From positions 1 through 14,272 of the forward strand of contig JBDTYM010000093.1 in NCBI GenBank assembly GCA_040005635.1: a stretch of 14,272 nucleotides of DNA, given 5' to 3'. The DNA comes from Dokdonella_A sp040005635 (GTDB lineage: Bacteria; Pseudomonadota; Gammaproteobacteria; Xanthomonadales; Rhodanobacteraceae). Under the pieces are notes generated by a model. The model did no database searches. It was given only the letters and a program-made list of their open reading frames with translations, and had not been told where the DNA came from. Below are positions 1-7,043 of the stretch, one piece after another. Position 1 is the first letter of the stretch; the number at the start of each line of letters is the position of its first letter. The translations under genes and the position numbers were made by a program.

Positions 1-659
1 GCCAGCGAGTTCGGCGTGATCGTCGCGGGCGGCGGCGCCAGCGAACCCAGGCCGGCAACCACGATCGGATCGCCGTCGCCATCGAACGTGGTGTCGAGCA
101 TCGTCACCGGGAATGCTGCCGTGCCGGTCGTGCGCAACTGCACGTAGCCGTAGCAGACGCCGCTCGCGACCGGATTGGGCAAGCGGCCGTCGCAGTGAAA
201 GCGCAAGCCCAGCGCCGCGTCGGCACCCTTGGTCCATTCGCCTACCGTACCGGACGGAAAGTCCTGGAACGTCGCATCAGGGCCGATCGTATCGCCGTTG
301 TGCAACGCGACGGCCTGGCCAGTGGCGTTCACCACGATCGCCGCGCTGTATGCATTGAGCGGCCATACCTGCATGTCGCTGCCCGTGTCGGAAATATTGA
401 CGTCGTAGTCGCCACCGATCGAACCGTTGTCGTCGACAGAGCCGGAGACGACGTTCAGCGAGGAGCCGAAGTAGTTGTCATGTACCAGATGATTCACATC
501 GACGTGAATGACGCCATTGGGTCCGCTGCCGACCGGAATCGCGATCGCGTTGCCATATTCATCCATCGTGCCTTCGCTCTGCGCCATCGCGAGACCGCCG
601 CCAGCGAACAGCACCCACGCCACGGCAAAGAACGCGACGGATGCCAATTCACGCTTCAT
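1..659 (-). CDS. Secreted protein of unknown function, C-terminus beyond left edge
   Basis: An open frame of 219 codons starts at 659 and runs off the left edge without a stop, so only the N-terminal part is seen. The first ~26 residues (MKRELASVAFFAVAWVLF..., ending AMA-Q) form a typical Sec signal peptide, so the product is exported. The body is rich in D, G, N and T with beta-strand-like patterning (for example GYVQLRTTGTAAFPVTML at about 175-192), followed by FDGDGDPIVVAGLGSLAPPP at about 195-214. The last visible part is a Pro-rich linker that may lead to another domain. The start is chosen because GGGAG lies about 8 nt upstream. An in-frame ATG at 674 is possible but would place the Shine-Dalgarno inside the gene. 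I do not recognise the family. It may be an extracellular or surface adhesin-like protein, which is inference. It is divergent from the VOC gene at 1037. Confidence 0.72.
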   Translation of the reverse strand, partial: MKRELASVAFFAVAWVLFAGGGLAMAQSEGTMDEYGNAIAIPVGSGPNGVIHVDVNHLVHDNYFGSSLNVVSGSVDDNGSIGGDYDVNISDTGSDMQVWPLNAYSAAIVVNATGQAVALHNGDTIGPDATFQDFPSGTVGEWTKGADAALGLRFHCDGRLPNPVASGVCYGYVQLRTTGTAAFPVTMLDTTFDGDGDPIVVAGLGSLAPPPATITPNSL

Positions 660-1036
660 TCGAAATACTCCCATCGTCGAAACCCCTTCGTAGTACGGAT
701 ACGCTTGAAGAGCAGCGCGCTGCCAGACGCAGCGCACCTGCTAGAAAGTCACACGGCCGACGGACGCTGCCCTGTGGGACAGCGAACGTCGTTGTCCCAG
801 GAAAATTGGATCGGGCCCACCATCCGACGTGCAAAGGCGGTGGAAGACGCAGCACACCTTTATTGCGGAATGGCCGCCGCGTCCATTCCAGTCGCCTTAC
901 GATCTGCTTCCGACCGGCTTCCAGCGCTGCAGCCGACGTCGTGCGGAGTGAGTGGTGACTGCCGTTCTTGAAGGGTCCGCACTTAAAACGTAGTCTGAGC
1001 CGCGTTCCAGATCCGCCCTCATTCGGGAGAACCACG
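660..1036. other. Divergent intergenic region without a convincing gene
   Basis: This 377-bp spacer separates the minus-strand secreted protein from the plus-strand VOC gene, so it should hold both promoters. No promoter of good quality could be picked by eye. It contains one small inverted repeat, TGGGACA (775-781) and TGTCCCA (793-799), which could be an operator or just a chance hairpin. Open frames here have poor codon patterns and look like noise. None of the CTCTGACACC repeats found further right occur here. Confidence 0.5.
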
Positions 1037-1516
1037 ATGGTCAGCAAAAACACGATATGTCTCTGGTACGACGGCACCGCGCTGGATGCGGCGACGTTCT
1101 ACGCCAAGACGTTCCCGGATAGCGCCGTGAAGGCAGTCCATCACGCGCCGGGCGATTTTCCCTCGGGTAAGAAAGGCGATGTCCTGACGGTCGAGTTCAC
1201 GGTGCTTGGCATCCCCTGCCTCGGTCTCAATGGCGGATCGGCCTTCAAGCACAGCGAGGCGTTTTCGTTTCAGGTGGCGACCGACGATCAGGCCGAAACC
1301 GACCGATTGTGGAACGCGATTGTCGGAAACGGCGGCCAGGAAAGCGCCTGCGGATGGTGCAAGGACAAGTGGGGCCTGTCGTGGCAGATCACGCCACGCG
1401 CGCTGACGGCTGCGATCGTCGATCCCGATCAAGCGGCCGCCAAGCGCGCATTCGAAGCCATGATGGGCATGCGCAAGATCGATATCGCCGCAATCGAGGC
1501 GGCGCGGCGCGGCTGA
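1037..1516 (+). CDS. VOC/PhnB-like family protein (3-demethylubiquinone methyltransferase-like fold)
   Basis: The 159-residue product opens with a KNTICLWYDGTALDAATFYAKTFPDSAV stretch (about 4-31) typical of the PhnB-like branch of the vicinal-oxygen-chelate superfamily. A central GDVLTVEFTVLGIPCLGLNGG strand pair follows (48-68), then CGWCKDKWGLSWQITP (105-120), the signature of the 3-demethylubiquinone-9 3-methyltransferase-like Pfam family. Despite the family name, members of this small single-domain group are not generally shown to be methyltransferases; the real substrate is unknown. The start at 1037 is supported by GGGAGAA about 7 nt upstream; an upstream TTG at 968 lacks that support. 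The gene ends 228 bp before the antiporter, so co-transcription is possible but not evident. Family assignment is firm and function is not. Confidence 0.9.
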   Translation: MVSKNTICLWYDGTALDAATFYAKTFPDSAVKAVHHAPGDFPSGKKGDVLTVEFTVLGIPCLGLNGGSAFKHSEAFSFQVATDDQAETDRLWNAIVGNGGQESACGWCKDKWGLSWQITPRALTAAIVDPDQAAAKRAFEAMMGMRKIDIAAIEAARRG

Positions 1517-1562
1517 CCCTTGCTGTCACGGCGCCCGACATCGGCGCGCGCGCCAATTCGGT

Positions 1563-1582
1563 GGAAAAGTGCTCTGTGACCC
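1563..1582. repeat. Possible degenerate copy of second repeat family
   Basis: GGAAAAGTGCTCTGTGACCC just after the VOC gene resembles the GAAAGTGCACTCTGACC copy at 13566, allowing a 2-base gap and one extra base. It may be an old copy of the sparser repeat family in this window. A single degenerate match could be chance. Confidence 0.3.
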
Positions 1583-1744
1583 TGGCTGTTCCTGTCCCGG
1601 GTTTTGCCCAGGTTTTCAGCGCCGCCGGCCGCCGCATACCAAGTTCGCTGCCGAACAGCGGCCTCCGACACGCACGTTTCGTCGACCTGCACGGCGCGTG
1701 ACGCCGAAGCTGCGCAAATGGCCAGACCCTATCGGAGTGCCGCG

Positions 1745-3328
1745 ATGGATCTTGTTCACTTGTTCGAACTCGCGATTGCGATGTTTCTCGCGATCATCGT
1801 GCTGCACTATCTCGCGCAACGGGTCGGCTTGCCGCCGCCAGTGGCGCTGATCACCGGCGGCGCCCTGCTTGCGTTCCTGCCTGGCGTACCGACGCTCACG
1901 ATCGACCCCGCGCTGGTGATCGTGCTGTTCCTGCCGCCGCTGCTGATGGACAGTGCGTGGGTGATTGCGCTCGGCCAGCTGCGCCGCCACAAGATCGGCA
2001 TCGCCTCGTTGGCGATCGGCGCGGTGCTGTTCACGACGATTGTCGTGGCGCTGACCGCGCGCCTGCTGTTTCCGTCATGGCCATGGGCCGCGTGCGCCGC
2101 ACTCGGCGCGATCGTCGCGCCACCCGATGCGGTCTCCGCGCGCGCCGTGCTGCAACGGGTGACCATGCCGCAACGACTCCGGATTCTGCTGGAAGGCGAA
2201 AGCCTGCTCAACGATGCGAGCGGGCTGGTCCTGTTCCGCTTCGCCATCGCCGCGGGCGTCACCGGCAGCTTCAGTGCGACCGAGGCAGCCGGCCATTTCG
2301 TATTGCTGGCCGTCGGCGGCGCACTGGTCGGCATCGCGGTCGGCACGATCTGGGTCAAGCTCGTGCGCCGTCTCGGCGACGAGTACCTGGTGATCGCTGC
2401 CACGTCGCTGCTTGCCTGGATTTCCTATCTGCTCGCGGAAGCCGCCCAGGCGTCCGGCGTCATCGCCACCGTCACCACCGGGCTGATCGCGAGCTGGCAT
2501 GCGCACACCGCCCTGCCGGCCTCGACGCGCATGCGCGGTTCCGCGTTCTGGACCGTGATGATCTTCCTGATCGAGGCCGCAATCTTCATGCTGATCGGCC
2601 TCTCCCTGCGCGGCGTGATCGAACGCGCCGGCGGCTTCGGCGCGGTGATCGCAACGATGGGCGTGCCGAGCCTCGTCATCCTCGTCGCGCTCGTCCTGGC
2701 GCGCTTCGCATGGATGTTCGGCTCCGATCTCGTCATCCGCCTGTGCGCACGCCTGGGCGTGACGCGACACACGCCGCTCGGCGCGCGATGCACGACCGTG
2801 CTCGGTTGGGTCGGCGTCCGCGGCGTGGTGACGCTGGCCCTGGCGCTGAGCGTGCCGCAAGGCTTTCCCGGCCGCGACTTCATCCTGGTCGCGGCGTTCG
2901 TCGCAATCCTGGGGACCGTACTCCTGCAAGCGACGACGCTGGGACGCGTGATCGGCTGGGCCAAGTTGGTCGAAACACCCGCCGACAAGGCGCGCATCAC
3001 GATGAGTCAGGCCGAAGCCGCGATGGCGCAGGCACAACTGGTGACCGTCGAAAGCAGCGCCTACGACAGCGCCGGCAACCTGATCCATCCCAAACTGCTG
3101 GAGCGCTACCGGCGCAAGGCCAGCATGATCGTCGACTATGCCGAGCGCCCCGAACACTACTCGCCAATGCTCCACTTGCACTTCGACGTCGTGCTCGAAG
3201 CCATCGCGGCCGGGCGCCGCGAACTGATCCGGCTGCATCGCGCAGGCGACATCGACGATGAGACGCTGCACGAGCTGGAAAGAGATCTCGACCTCGAAGA
3301 GCTGAGTGCGATTTCGGCGAAGGCGTGA
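1745..3328 (+). CDS. CPA1-family Na+/H+ antiporter (NhaP/bacterial NHE type)
   Basis: A 527-residue inner-membrane antiporter that likely exchanges Na+ (or K+) for H+ in pH and salt homeostasis. Hydrophobic segments fill residues ~5-405, and a charged, probably cytosolic tail of ~120 residues follows (410-527). Family hallmarks seen are APPDAV at 125-130 (ion-binding Asp region), EGESLLND at 150-157, and WVGVRGVVTLALAL at 355-368, the conserved G-x-R-G segment. Length suits the TIGR00831-type bacterial Na+/H+ antiporters. The start at 1745 is chosen from GGAG 6-7 nt upstream and because MDLVHLFELA begins directly before the first membrane helix; the frame stays open upstream but that part is not family-like. 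Ten bases after the stop the first repeat units begin. No partner subunit gene is adjacent, as expected for a single-protein CPA1 exchanger. Ion specificity is not readable. Confidence 0.95.
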   Translation: MDLVHLFELAIAMFLAIIVLHYLAQRVGLPPPVALITGGALLAFLPGVPTLTIDPALVIVLFLPPLLMDSAWVIALGQLRRHKIGIASLAIGAVLFTTIVVALTARLLFPSWPWAACAALGAIVAPPDAVSARAVLQRVTMPQRLRILLEGESLLNDASGLVLFRFAIAAGVTGSFSATEAAGHFVLLAVGGALVGIAVGTIWVKLVRRLGDEYLVIAATSLLAWISYLLAEAAQASGVIATVTTGLIASWHAHTALPASTRMRGSAFWTVMIFLIEAAIFMLIGLSLRGVIERAGGFGAVIATMGVPSLVILVALVLARFAWMFGSDLVIRLCARLGVTRHTPLGARCTTVLGWVGVRGVVTLALALSVPQGFPGRDFILVAAFVAILGTVLLQATTLGRVIGWAKLVETPADKARITMSQAEAAMAQAQLVTVESSAYDSAGNLIHPKLLERYRRKASMIVDYAERPEHYSPMLHLHFDVVLEAIAAGRRELIRLHRAGDIDDETLHELERDLDLEELSAISAKA

Positions 3329-3338
3329 GGGGCGCTGT

Positions 3339-3575
3339 CGATCAATGGTGTCGATCAGCGAAAAAGGTGTCCGAAAAAGGTGTCAGAGACAATTTATGCA
3401 ACGATCAATGGTGTCAACGATCAATGGCAACGATCAATGGTGTCAGATCAATGGTGTCAGAGACAATTTATGGAAAATGCCTCTGACACCTTTTCTCCGA
3501 CACCTTTCCTCCGGAAAATGTCTCTGACACCTTTTCTCTTCCCGCCTTTTCTCTGACACCTTTTCTCGACACTGC
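3339..3575. repeat. Repeat cluster 1: CTCTGACACC hairpin repeats plus ATCAATGGTGTC units
   Basis: This cluster has plus-oriented copies of GGTGTCAGAG (3379, 3453) followed by minus-oriented CTCTGACACC copies (3481, 3522, 3551) and degenerate ones. Interleaved are five direct units of ATCAATGG, four with TGTC appended (3339-3352, 3402-3415, 3418-3427, 3431-3444, 3447-3458). Each basic copy is an imperfect palindrome with GGAAA...TTTTCC as outer arms and TGTC-TCT-GACA as the inner hairpin. The cluster starts 10 nt after the antiporter stop. Peptides read from it (such as KVSE or GVRDN) are translated repeats, not genes. Confidence 0.93.
3453..3490. repeat. Head-to-head repeat pair forming a hairpin (REPIN-like)
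   Basis: GGTGTCAGAG (3453-3462) pairs exactly with CTCTGACACC (3481-3490) across an 18-nt AT-rich loop, followed by TTTTC. The same layout with nearly the same loop length and the flank AAATGC recurs at 5249-5286, so this is a repeated composite unit and not a chance pairing. It lies downstream of the antiporter and may stop or stabilise its transcript. Confidence 0.8.
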
Positions 3576-3729
3576 ACCCGCTCAAAGCCAATGAGAAAAA
3601 TGGGGTGATATTTGTCCATTTCAGACGTAATATGACGGTCTCCATGTGAGCGGGATGCTTTCGCGTCGCCCAAGCGATGCGCTCATGCGGACTCTGTAGG
3701 GCGACTTGCATTGTATGCAGGGGGTAGCC

Positions 3730-5214
3730 GTGAAGATTCGCAGTCTTCTGCGTGTTCGCCATCTAGCCAGTAGCGTAGTCGCCGCCCTGTCCTGTGTTTG
3801 CCCCAGGACGAACGCCTTCGATGCCGCTTCTGCGTTCTCCGCGATGGATCCGTCGAACATCGACGCCAAATCCTGGCTGAGCGATCGAATAGGCCGAGCC
3901 GCCCTGATCGGGCGTCCTAGCCTCACGCTGCCTGCCTATACGGGACTCAGGCGGCATGTGAGCGGGTATGGAGCAACCGCCGGCACGTCCACGCATCGCG
4001 CTGAAACGCTCGAAGTCACCAGTTGCGACGACTCCGGCAGCGGAAGCCTGCGCGATGCCGTTGCGTCCGCGGTCAGTGGCGATACCATCGACCTGAGTCA
4101 GCTCACGTGCAGCACCATTACGCTCACAAGCGCTTTCATCAGTGTGCTTCAAGACGATCTGTCCATCACTGGCCCTGGAGCAACTTCGCTTGCAGTCGAT
4201 GGCGGAGGCGCGTTCCCGCTGTTTGCACACTATGGTAGCGGTACGTTGTCGTTGGACGGTTTGTCGCTGACGAATGGCTATTACTCGTCGCCGTACAGCG
4301 GTGGCGGCTGCATCTATTCAACGGCCAATATCGTGATTCAGAACGCCACCGTTGCGCAGTGCTACGCCAAAGGTGAAGTCGTCAATGGCGGCGCCATCAT
4401 CGTGCGTGGCGATCTGACCATTGTGAATAGCGTCGTCACGCACAATCACGCCAACGGCATACAATTTTCCTCGGGAGGAGCGGCCTTCGTCGGCGGCGAT
4501 CTCACAGTTCAATACAGCACGATCAGTGACAACGTCGCGTCCAACACGCCGCCAGCCACGGGTCAATTTTCAGTCTCGGGAGGGTTGCACACTTTGGGAA
4601 ACGTGCTGATCCAGAACTCGACCATATCGGGGAACCAAGCCAAGAACGTCGCGGCACTCGTTTTCGAGGCTTACAACAATTCACCGACCGCCCTGATCAT
4701 CAACAGCACCGTTTCGGGCAACGCGGCCACCTACGGCGGCCCGTTTGGTGGCGCGTACACCGCCATACCCTTGACCCTGTCCAACAGCACGATTGCGTTC
4801 AACAACGGGCGAGATTGCAGCGGATTGTACGCAGTGAACGCCCCCGTCGTTTTGCAAAGCTCGATCATTGCCGACAACGTTTCGGTAGACCTTCGACTCG
4901 GGGGGACCGCCACCGTAAGCGGCGTGAACAACCTGATCAACAATGCTGAAACAGTCCCCGCAGACACCGTACGAGACTGCCCGCAACTGGGTCCGCTCTC
5001 CGACAATGGCGGTATCACGTTGACGCATCTGCCGCGCAGCACGAGTCCCGCAATCGATAGGGGCAGCAACGTGGCAGGCGCCAGCTACGATCAGAGAGGG
5101 ACGGGATTCGCGCGTACATTCGGCGCTGCGGCGGACATCGGTGCTCTCGAATGGCATGGCGGCATCGATGACTCTCTGTTCAACAGCGGGTTTGAGAGCA
5201 TCTGCGATCACTAG
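3730..5214 (+). CDS. Secreted right-handed beta-helix protein with choice-of-anchor Q domain
   Basis: The 494-residue product starts with a signal-like segment (KIRSLLRVRHLASSVVAAL, ending near residue 29). Residues ~95-400 are a run of short strands with N-S-T-I/V-S-x-N repeats (NSVVTHN, YSTISDN, NSTISGN, NSTVSGN, NSTIAFN), typical of pectin-lyase-like right-handed beta helices. Residues 418-446 (PQLGPLSDNGG, then SPAIDRGS) and DIGALE at 469-474 match the choice-of-anchor Q domain seen in exported proteins. The end, SLFNSGFE (482-489), resembles that of the PD40 protein in this window. GTG 3730 is chosen as start because AGGGGG sits 5 nt upstream; ATG 3715 and TTG 3706 are alternatives in the same frame. 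Probably surface-attached or released. The ligand or substrate is unknown, and no catalytic residues are recognised. Confidence 0.88.
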   Translation: MKIRSLLRVRHLASSVVAALSCVCPRTNAFDAASAFSAMDPSNIDAKSWLSDRIGRAALIGRPSLTLPAYTGLRRHVSGYGATAGTSTHRAETLEVTSCDDSGSGSLRDAVASAVSGDTIDLSQLTCSTITLTSAFISVLQDDLSITGPGATSLAVDGGGAFPLFAHYGSGTLSLDGLSLTNGYYSSPYSGGGCIYSTANIVIQNATVAQCYAKGEVVNGGAIIVRGDLTIVNSVVTHNHANGIQFSSGGAAFVGGDLTVQYSTISDNVASNTPPATGQFSVSGGLHTLGNVLIQNSTISGNQAKNVAALVFEAYNNSPTALIINSTVSGNAATYGGPFGGAYTAIPLTLSNSTIAFNNGRDCSGLYAVNAPVVLQSSIIADNVSVDLRLGGTATVSGVNNLINNAETVPADTVRDCPQLGPLSDNGGITLTHLPRSTSPAIDRGSNVAGASYDQRGTGFARTFGAAADIGALEWHGGIDDSLFNSGFESICDH

Positions 5215-5248
5215 ACGTAGTGCTCTCTGGCAGCAAGAGCAAGCAAAT

Positions 5249-5406
5249 GGTGTCAGAGACAATTTTCGAGAAATGCCTCTGACACCTTTTCCCGACGCCT
5301 TTTCCCACAGAAATGTCTCTGACACCTTTTTCCTGACATGACACCTTTTTCCTGACACCTTTTTCCTGACACCTTTTTCCTGAGAAATATCTCGAGCACC
5401 TTTTCC
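5249..5406. repeat. Repeat cluster 2 with 14-bp tandem array, between convergent genes
   Basis: GGTGTCAGAG (5249-5258) and CTCTGACACC (5277-5286) form a hairpin like that at 3453. Another CTCTGACACC lies at 5317. From 5319 the unit CTGACACCTTTTTC is repeated in tandem (5319-5332, 5352-5365, 5366-5379, with a 19-bp variant at 5333-5351). A degenerate end CACCTTTTCC reaches 5406, one base before the stop codon of the minus-strand gene. The location between two convergent genes makes a bidirectional termination role plausible. Confidence 0.92.
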
Positions 5407-5407
5407 G

Positions 5408-6127
5408 TCAGAAAAGTTGGCTCGCGTTTTGATTGAATCTCAACGAGAAACCCTCGCAAATGGAAGGCGCTCCGGCAATTGGCTCGACAAGCCCCGAACC
5501 TTGCGCAGTTGCACCCGCTGCCAAGTCATCGGTGTGAAAGATGAGCTGCCCGACGGATACGCTCTGCTCGTCAAGAACGTCAAAATACAGGAATGGAGTG
5601 ATCGGAGTACTGGCCGAATTTCTGTATGTTAGTTTGACTTCGCAAGACTCGGTATGGGGCTCGACGCCGAACTGCAGCATATCGATATCTCCAAAGGAGA
5701 TCGGCAAGCCACCCAATGCGCCGCCCATCGACGGCGCGAAGAATGGTCGAATATTCACTTGCCTGCCGCCCGGAAGTGTGACGACGCCAGCTGTGTTGGA
5801 CGAAAACTGGATGGAAATCGTGCCATCGTCCCCATTCGGAACGGCCGGCGTGTAGTCACAGGTAATGCACTGTCCGCCAGCGTACTTGTAGAGAGGCGCC
5901 TGAAAATCAGCGCCGTTGTTCGTCAGGCTACCGGAAGCGAGATACCAGAGCGCGTTTCCCGCCTGATCGTACGCATAGACAGCCGCGACGAGCGTCAAAC
6001 CGCTGACTTCGAGCACATAGCCACGGCCGCTTTCGTCTGGATTCCACCAAATCCCGGTCTTAGGCGTGATGGCGCCGGCACTGCTGGAGGCCAGGACGAG
6101 CAGTAAGAGCACAAGAACTTGTTTCAT
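5408..6127 (-). CDS. Secreted protein with WWNPDESGRG-type repeat region
   Basis: This 239-residue exported protein has a clear signal peptide (MKQVLVLLLLVLASSSAGA). Residues 23-68 carry KTGIWWNPDESGRGYVLEV followed by LVAAVYAYDQAGNALWYLASG, a motif common in secreted proteins of Burkholderiales and Xanthomonadales and of unknown function. Four cysteines at 87, 90, 162 and 224 could form disulfides. The C-terminal half (about 150-239) looks like a beta-sandwich: VKLTYRNSASTPITPFLYFDVLDE. The start at 6127 directly precedes the signal peptide, with only a weak GGGGCG element upstream. The stop TGA lies against the repeat cluster (CACCTTTTCC ends one base away), so the repeat may have replaced the original gene end. 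It converges with the beta-helix gene. Confidence 0.85.
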   Translation of the reverse strand: MKQVLVLLLLVLASSSAGAITPKTGIWWNPDESGRGYVLEVSGLTLVAAVYAYDQAGNALWYLASGSLTNNGADFQAPLYKYAGGQCITCDYTPAVPNGDDGTISIQFSSNTAGVVTLPGGRQVNIRPFFAPSMGGALGGLPISFGDIDMLQFGVEPHTESCEVKLTYRNSASTPITPFLYFDVLDEQSVSVGQLIFHTDDLAAGATAQGSGLVEPIAGAPSICEGFSLRFNQNASQLF

Positions 6128-6505
6128 ACGTTGATCGCCCCAGTGAATGGTTCACGCAGACAGGTTTGCTGAGCACGCCACAGGTTGCGCGAGCGTCGAC
6201 TGACTCGTCATTGTCCGCGTCCTCGCGGGCGCTTGTCACGCGGCAATGGTGTGAACCGGCAATGGTGTCAGAGTACTTGGTGTCAGAGTACTTTTGGAAA
6301 CCATGTGACTCGGTTTTTGGAATGTATCGGTGGGGTGATGATGGCCGAAAACGGCGAGCCCCGTGACCATGCCGGCCATAAGATCGAGTCATGCGGTGGT
6401 GTCTGCTCACCATCCATCCCGCCGCAAGTCTTCGTCCCGCCATGATGCGTACTGGAAATGTATCGGGCGCATCAGCCCCAGACCTTTGTTCAATAGGAGT
6501 CGGCC
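6128..6505. other. Intergenic region with small repeat cluster between divergent genes
   Basis: This 378-bp gap lies between the minus-strand secreted gene and the plus-strand DUF1579-like gene and should hold both promoters. Besides the repeats at 6241-6293 it has two similar words, GGAATGTATCGG (6319-6330) and GGAAATGTATCGGG (6454-6467), the second 38 nt before the next start codon. A related GGAAATGTAT occurs before the gene at 13825. No convincing small gene was seen. Confidence 0.5.
6241..6293. repeat. Repeat cluster 3: tandem 15-bp GGTGTCAGAGTACTT pair
   Basis: GGTGTCAGAGTACTT occurs twice in exact tandem (6264-6278 and 6279-6293). Just before are two copies of CGGCAATGGTGT (6241-6252 and 6257-6268). 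The core GGTGTCAGAG is that of the main repeat family, but the usual ACAATTT continuation is replaced by TACTT, so this is a diverged subtype that then duplicated locally. Confidence 0.85.
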
Positions 6506-7039
6506 ATGTTGAGAGGATTTCTTGCCTGGGTGCTACTGAGCACTCTCACTCAGGCCGTGGCGGCGCCCGCTGTCACGTCGCCTGCTTATCCCAGCTGCAC
6601 CGCTGCCGCGGAATACCACCAGCTGGATTTCTGGATCGGTGACTGGGATACCTTCGAGACCGACACCCCGAACGGCCCTTCCGAGGCACGCGCACACGTC
6701 GACCCGATTGCTCAGGGCTGCGCCATCCATGAGCTCTATGAGCAAAGCGATGGGCTCATCGGCGATAGCATCCTGAGCTACGATCCGGTGCGCAAGCAGT
6801 GGCAACAGACCTGGGTCACGAATCGCGGCGCGATCATGGTGCTCGTCGGCAATTTCAAGGACGACACCCTGGTTCTGGAAGGTGAGGTCCATCTGAAGAA
6901 CGGCACATCGGTCATCCAACGCATCACCTGGAAGGCCCAGGGTGAGGGCGTGCGCGAGTATGCGGTAGTGTCCAAGGACGGCGGCAAGACATGGGCGCCA
7001 GCGTTCGACGTGCTGTTCCTGAAGCACAGCAACAGCTAG
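6506..7039 (+). CDS. Secreted DUF1579-like protein
   Basis: A 177-residue exported protein with signal peptide MLRGFLAWVLLSTLTQAVAA. The mature part shows QLDFWIGDWDTFE at 39-51, GCAIHELYEQSDG at 71-83, DPVRKQWQQTWVTNRGAIMVLVG at 93-115, and a run of beta strands to the end. This order (F-W-x-G-x-W-D, then G-C-x-x-x-E, then W-x-Q-T-W) is characteristic of small DUF1579-type lipocalin-like proteins. The family has no assigned reaction; a beta-barrel binding a small ligand is an inference. The start at 6506 is well supported by AGGAGT about 6 nt upstream. The stop is only 4 nt from GGTGTCAGGG, the left end of the RAYT element, so the element sits tightly against the gene's 3' end. Confidence 0.87.
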   Translation: MLRGFLAWVLLSTLTQAVAAPAVTSPAYPSCTAAAEYHQLDFWIGDWDTFETDTPNGPSEARAHVDPIAQGCAIHELYEQSDGLIGDSILSYDPVRKQWQQTWVTNRGAIMVLVGNFKDDTLVLEGEVHLKNGTSVIQRITWKAQGEGVREYAVVSKDGGKTWAPAFDVLFLKHSNS

Positions 7040-7043
7040 AAAT

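Noticed and set aside
775..799. TGGGACA/TGTCCCA hairpin as a terminator
   Set aside because: It lies between divergent genes where no transcript should end, and has no T-run; at most an operator.
1604..1744. N-terminal extension of the Na+/H+ antiporter
   Set aside because: The extra residues are low-complexity and not hydrophobic as expected; ATG 1745 has a Shine-Dalgarno and leads directly into the first helix.
1957..3271. Long open frames in other frames over the antiporter gene
   Set aside because: They are Arg/His-rich shadows of a GC-rich gene and match no family pattern.
3339..3458. Iteron-like origin from the ATCAATGG units
   Set aside because: Spacing is irregular, units merge into the REP-like repeats, and there is no replication gene or DnaA-box cluster nearby.
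3306..3762. Several short open frames on both strands over repeat cluster 1
   Set aside because: Their peptides (GVRKRCQR, KRCQRHF, KVSE-like) are simply translations of the CTCTGACACC repeats and have no independent coding support.
3339..5406. Possible CRISPR array
   Set aside because: Repeat units vary in orientation and spacing, spacers are not of constant length, and no cas genes are present.
4681..5459. Minus-strand frames over the 3' part of the beta-helix gene and repeat cluster 2
   Set aside because: They start in translated repeats and run antisense to a well-supported beta-helix gene.
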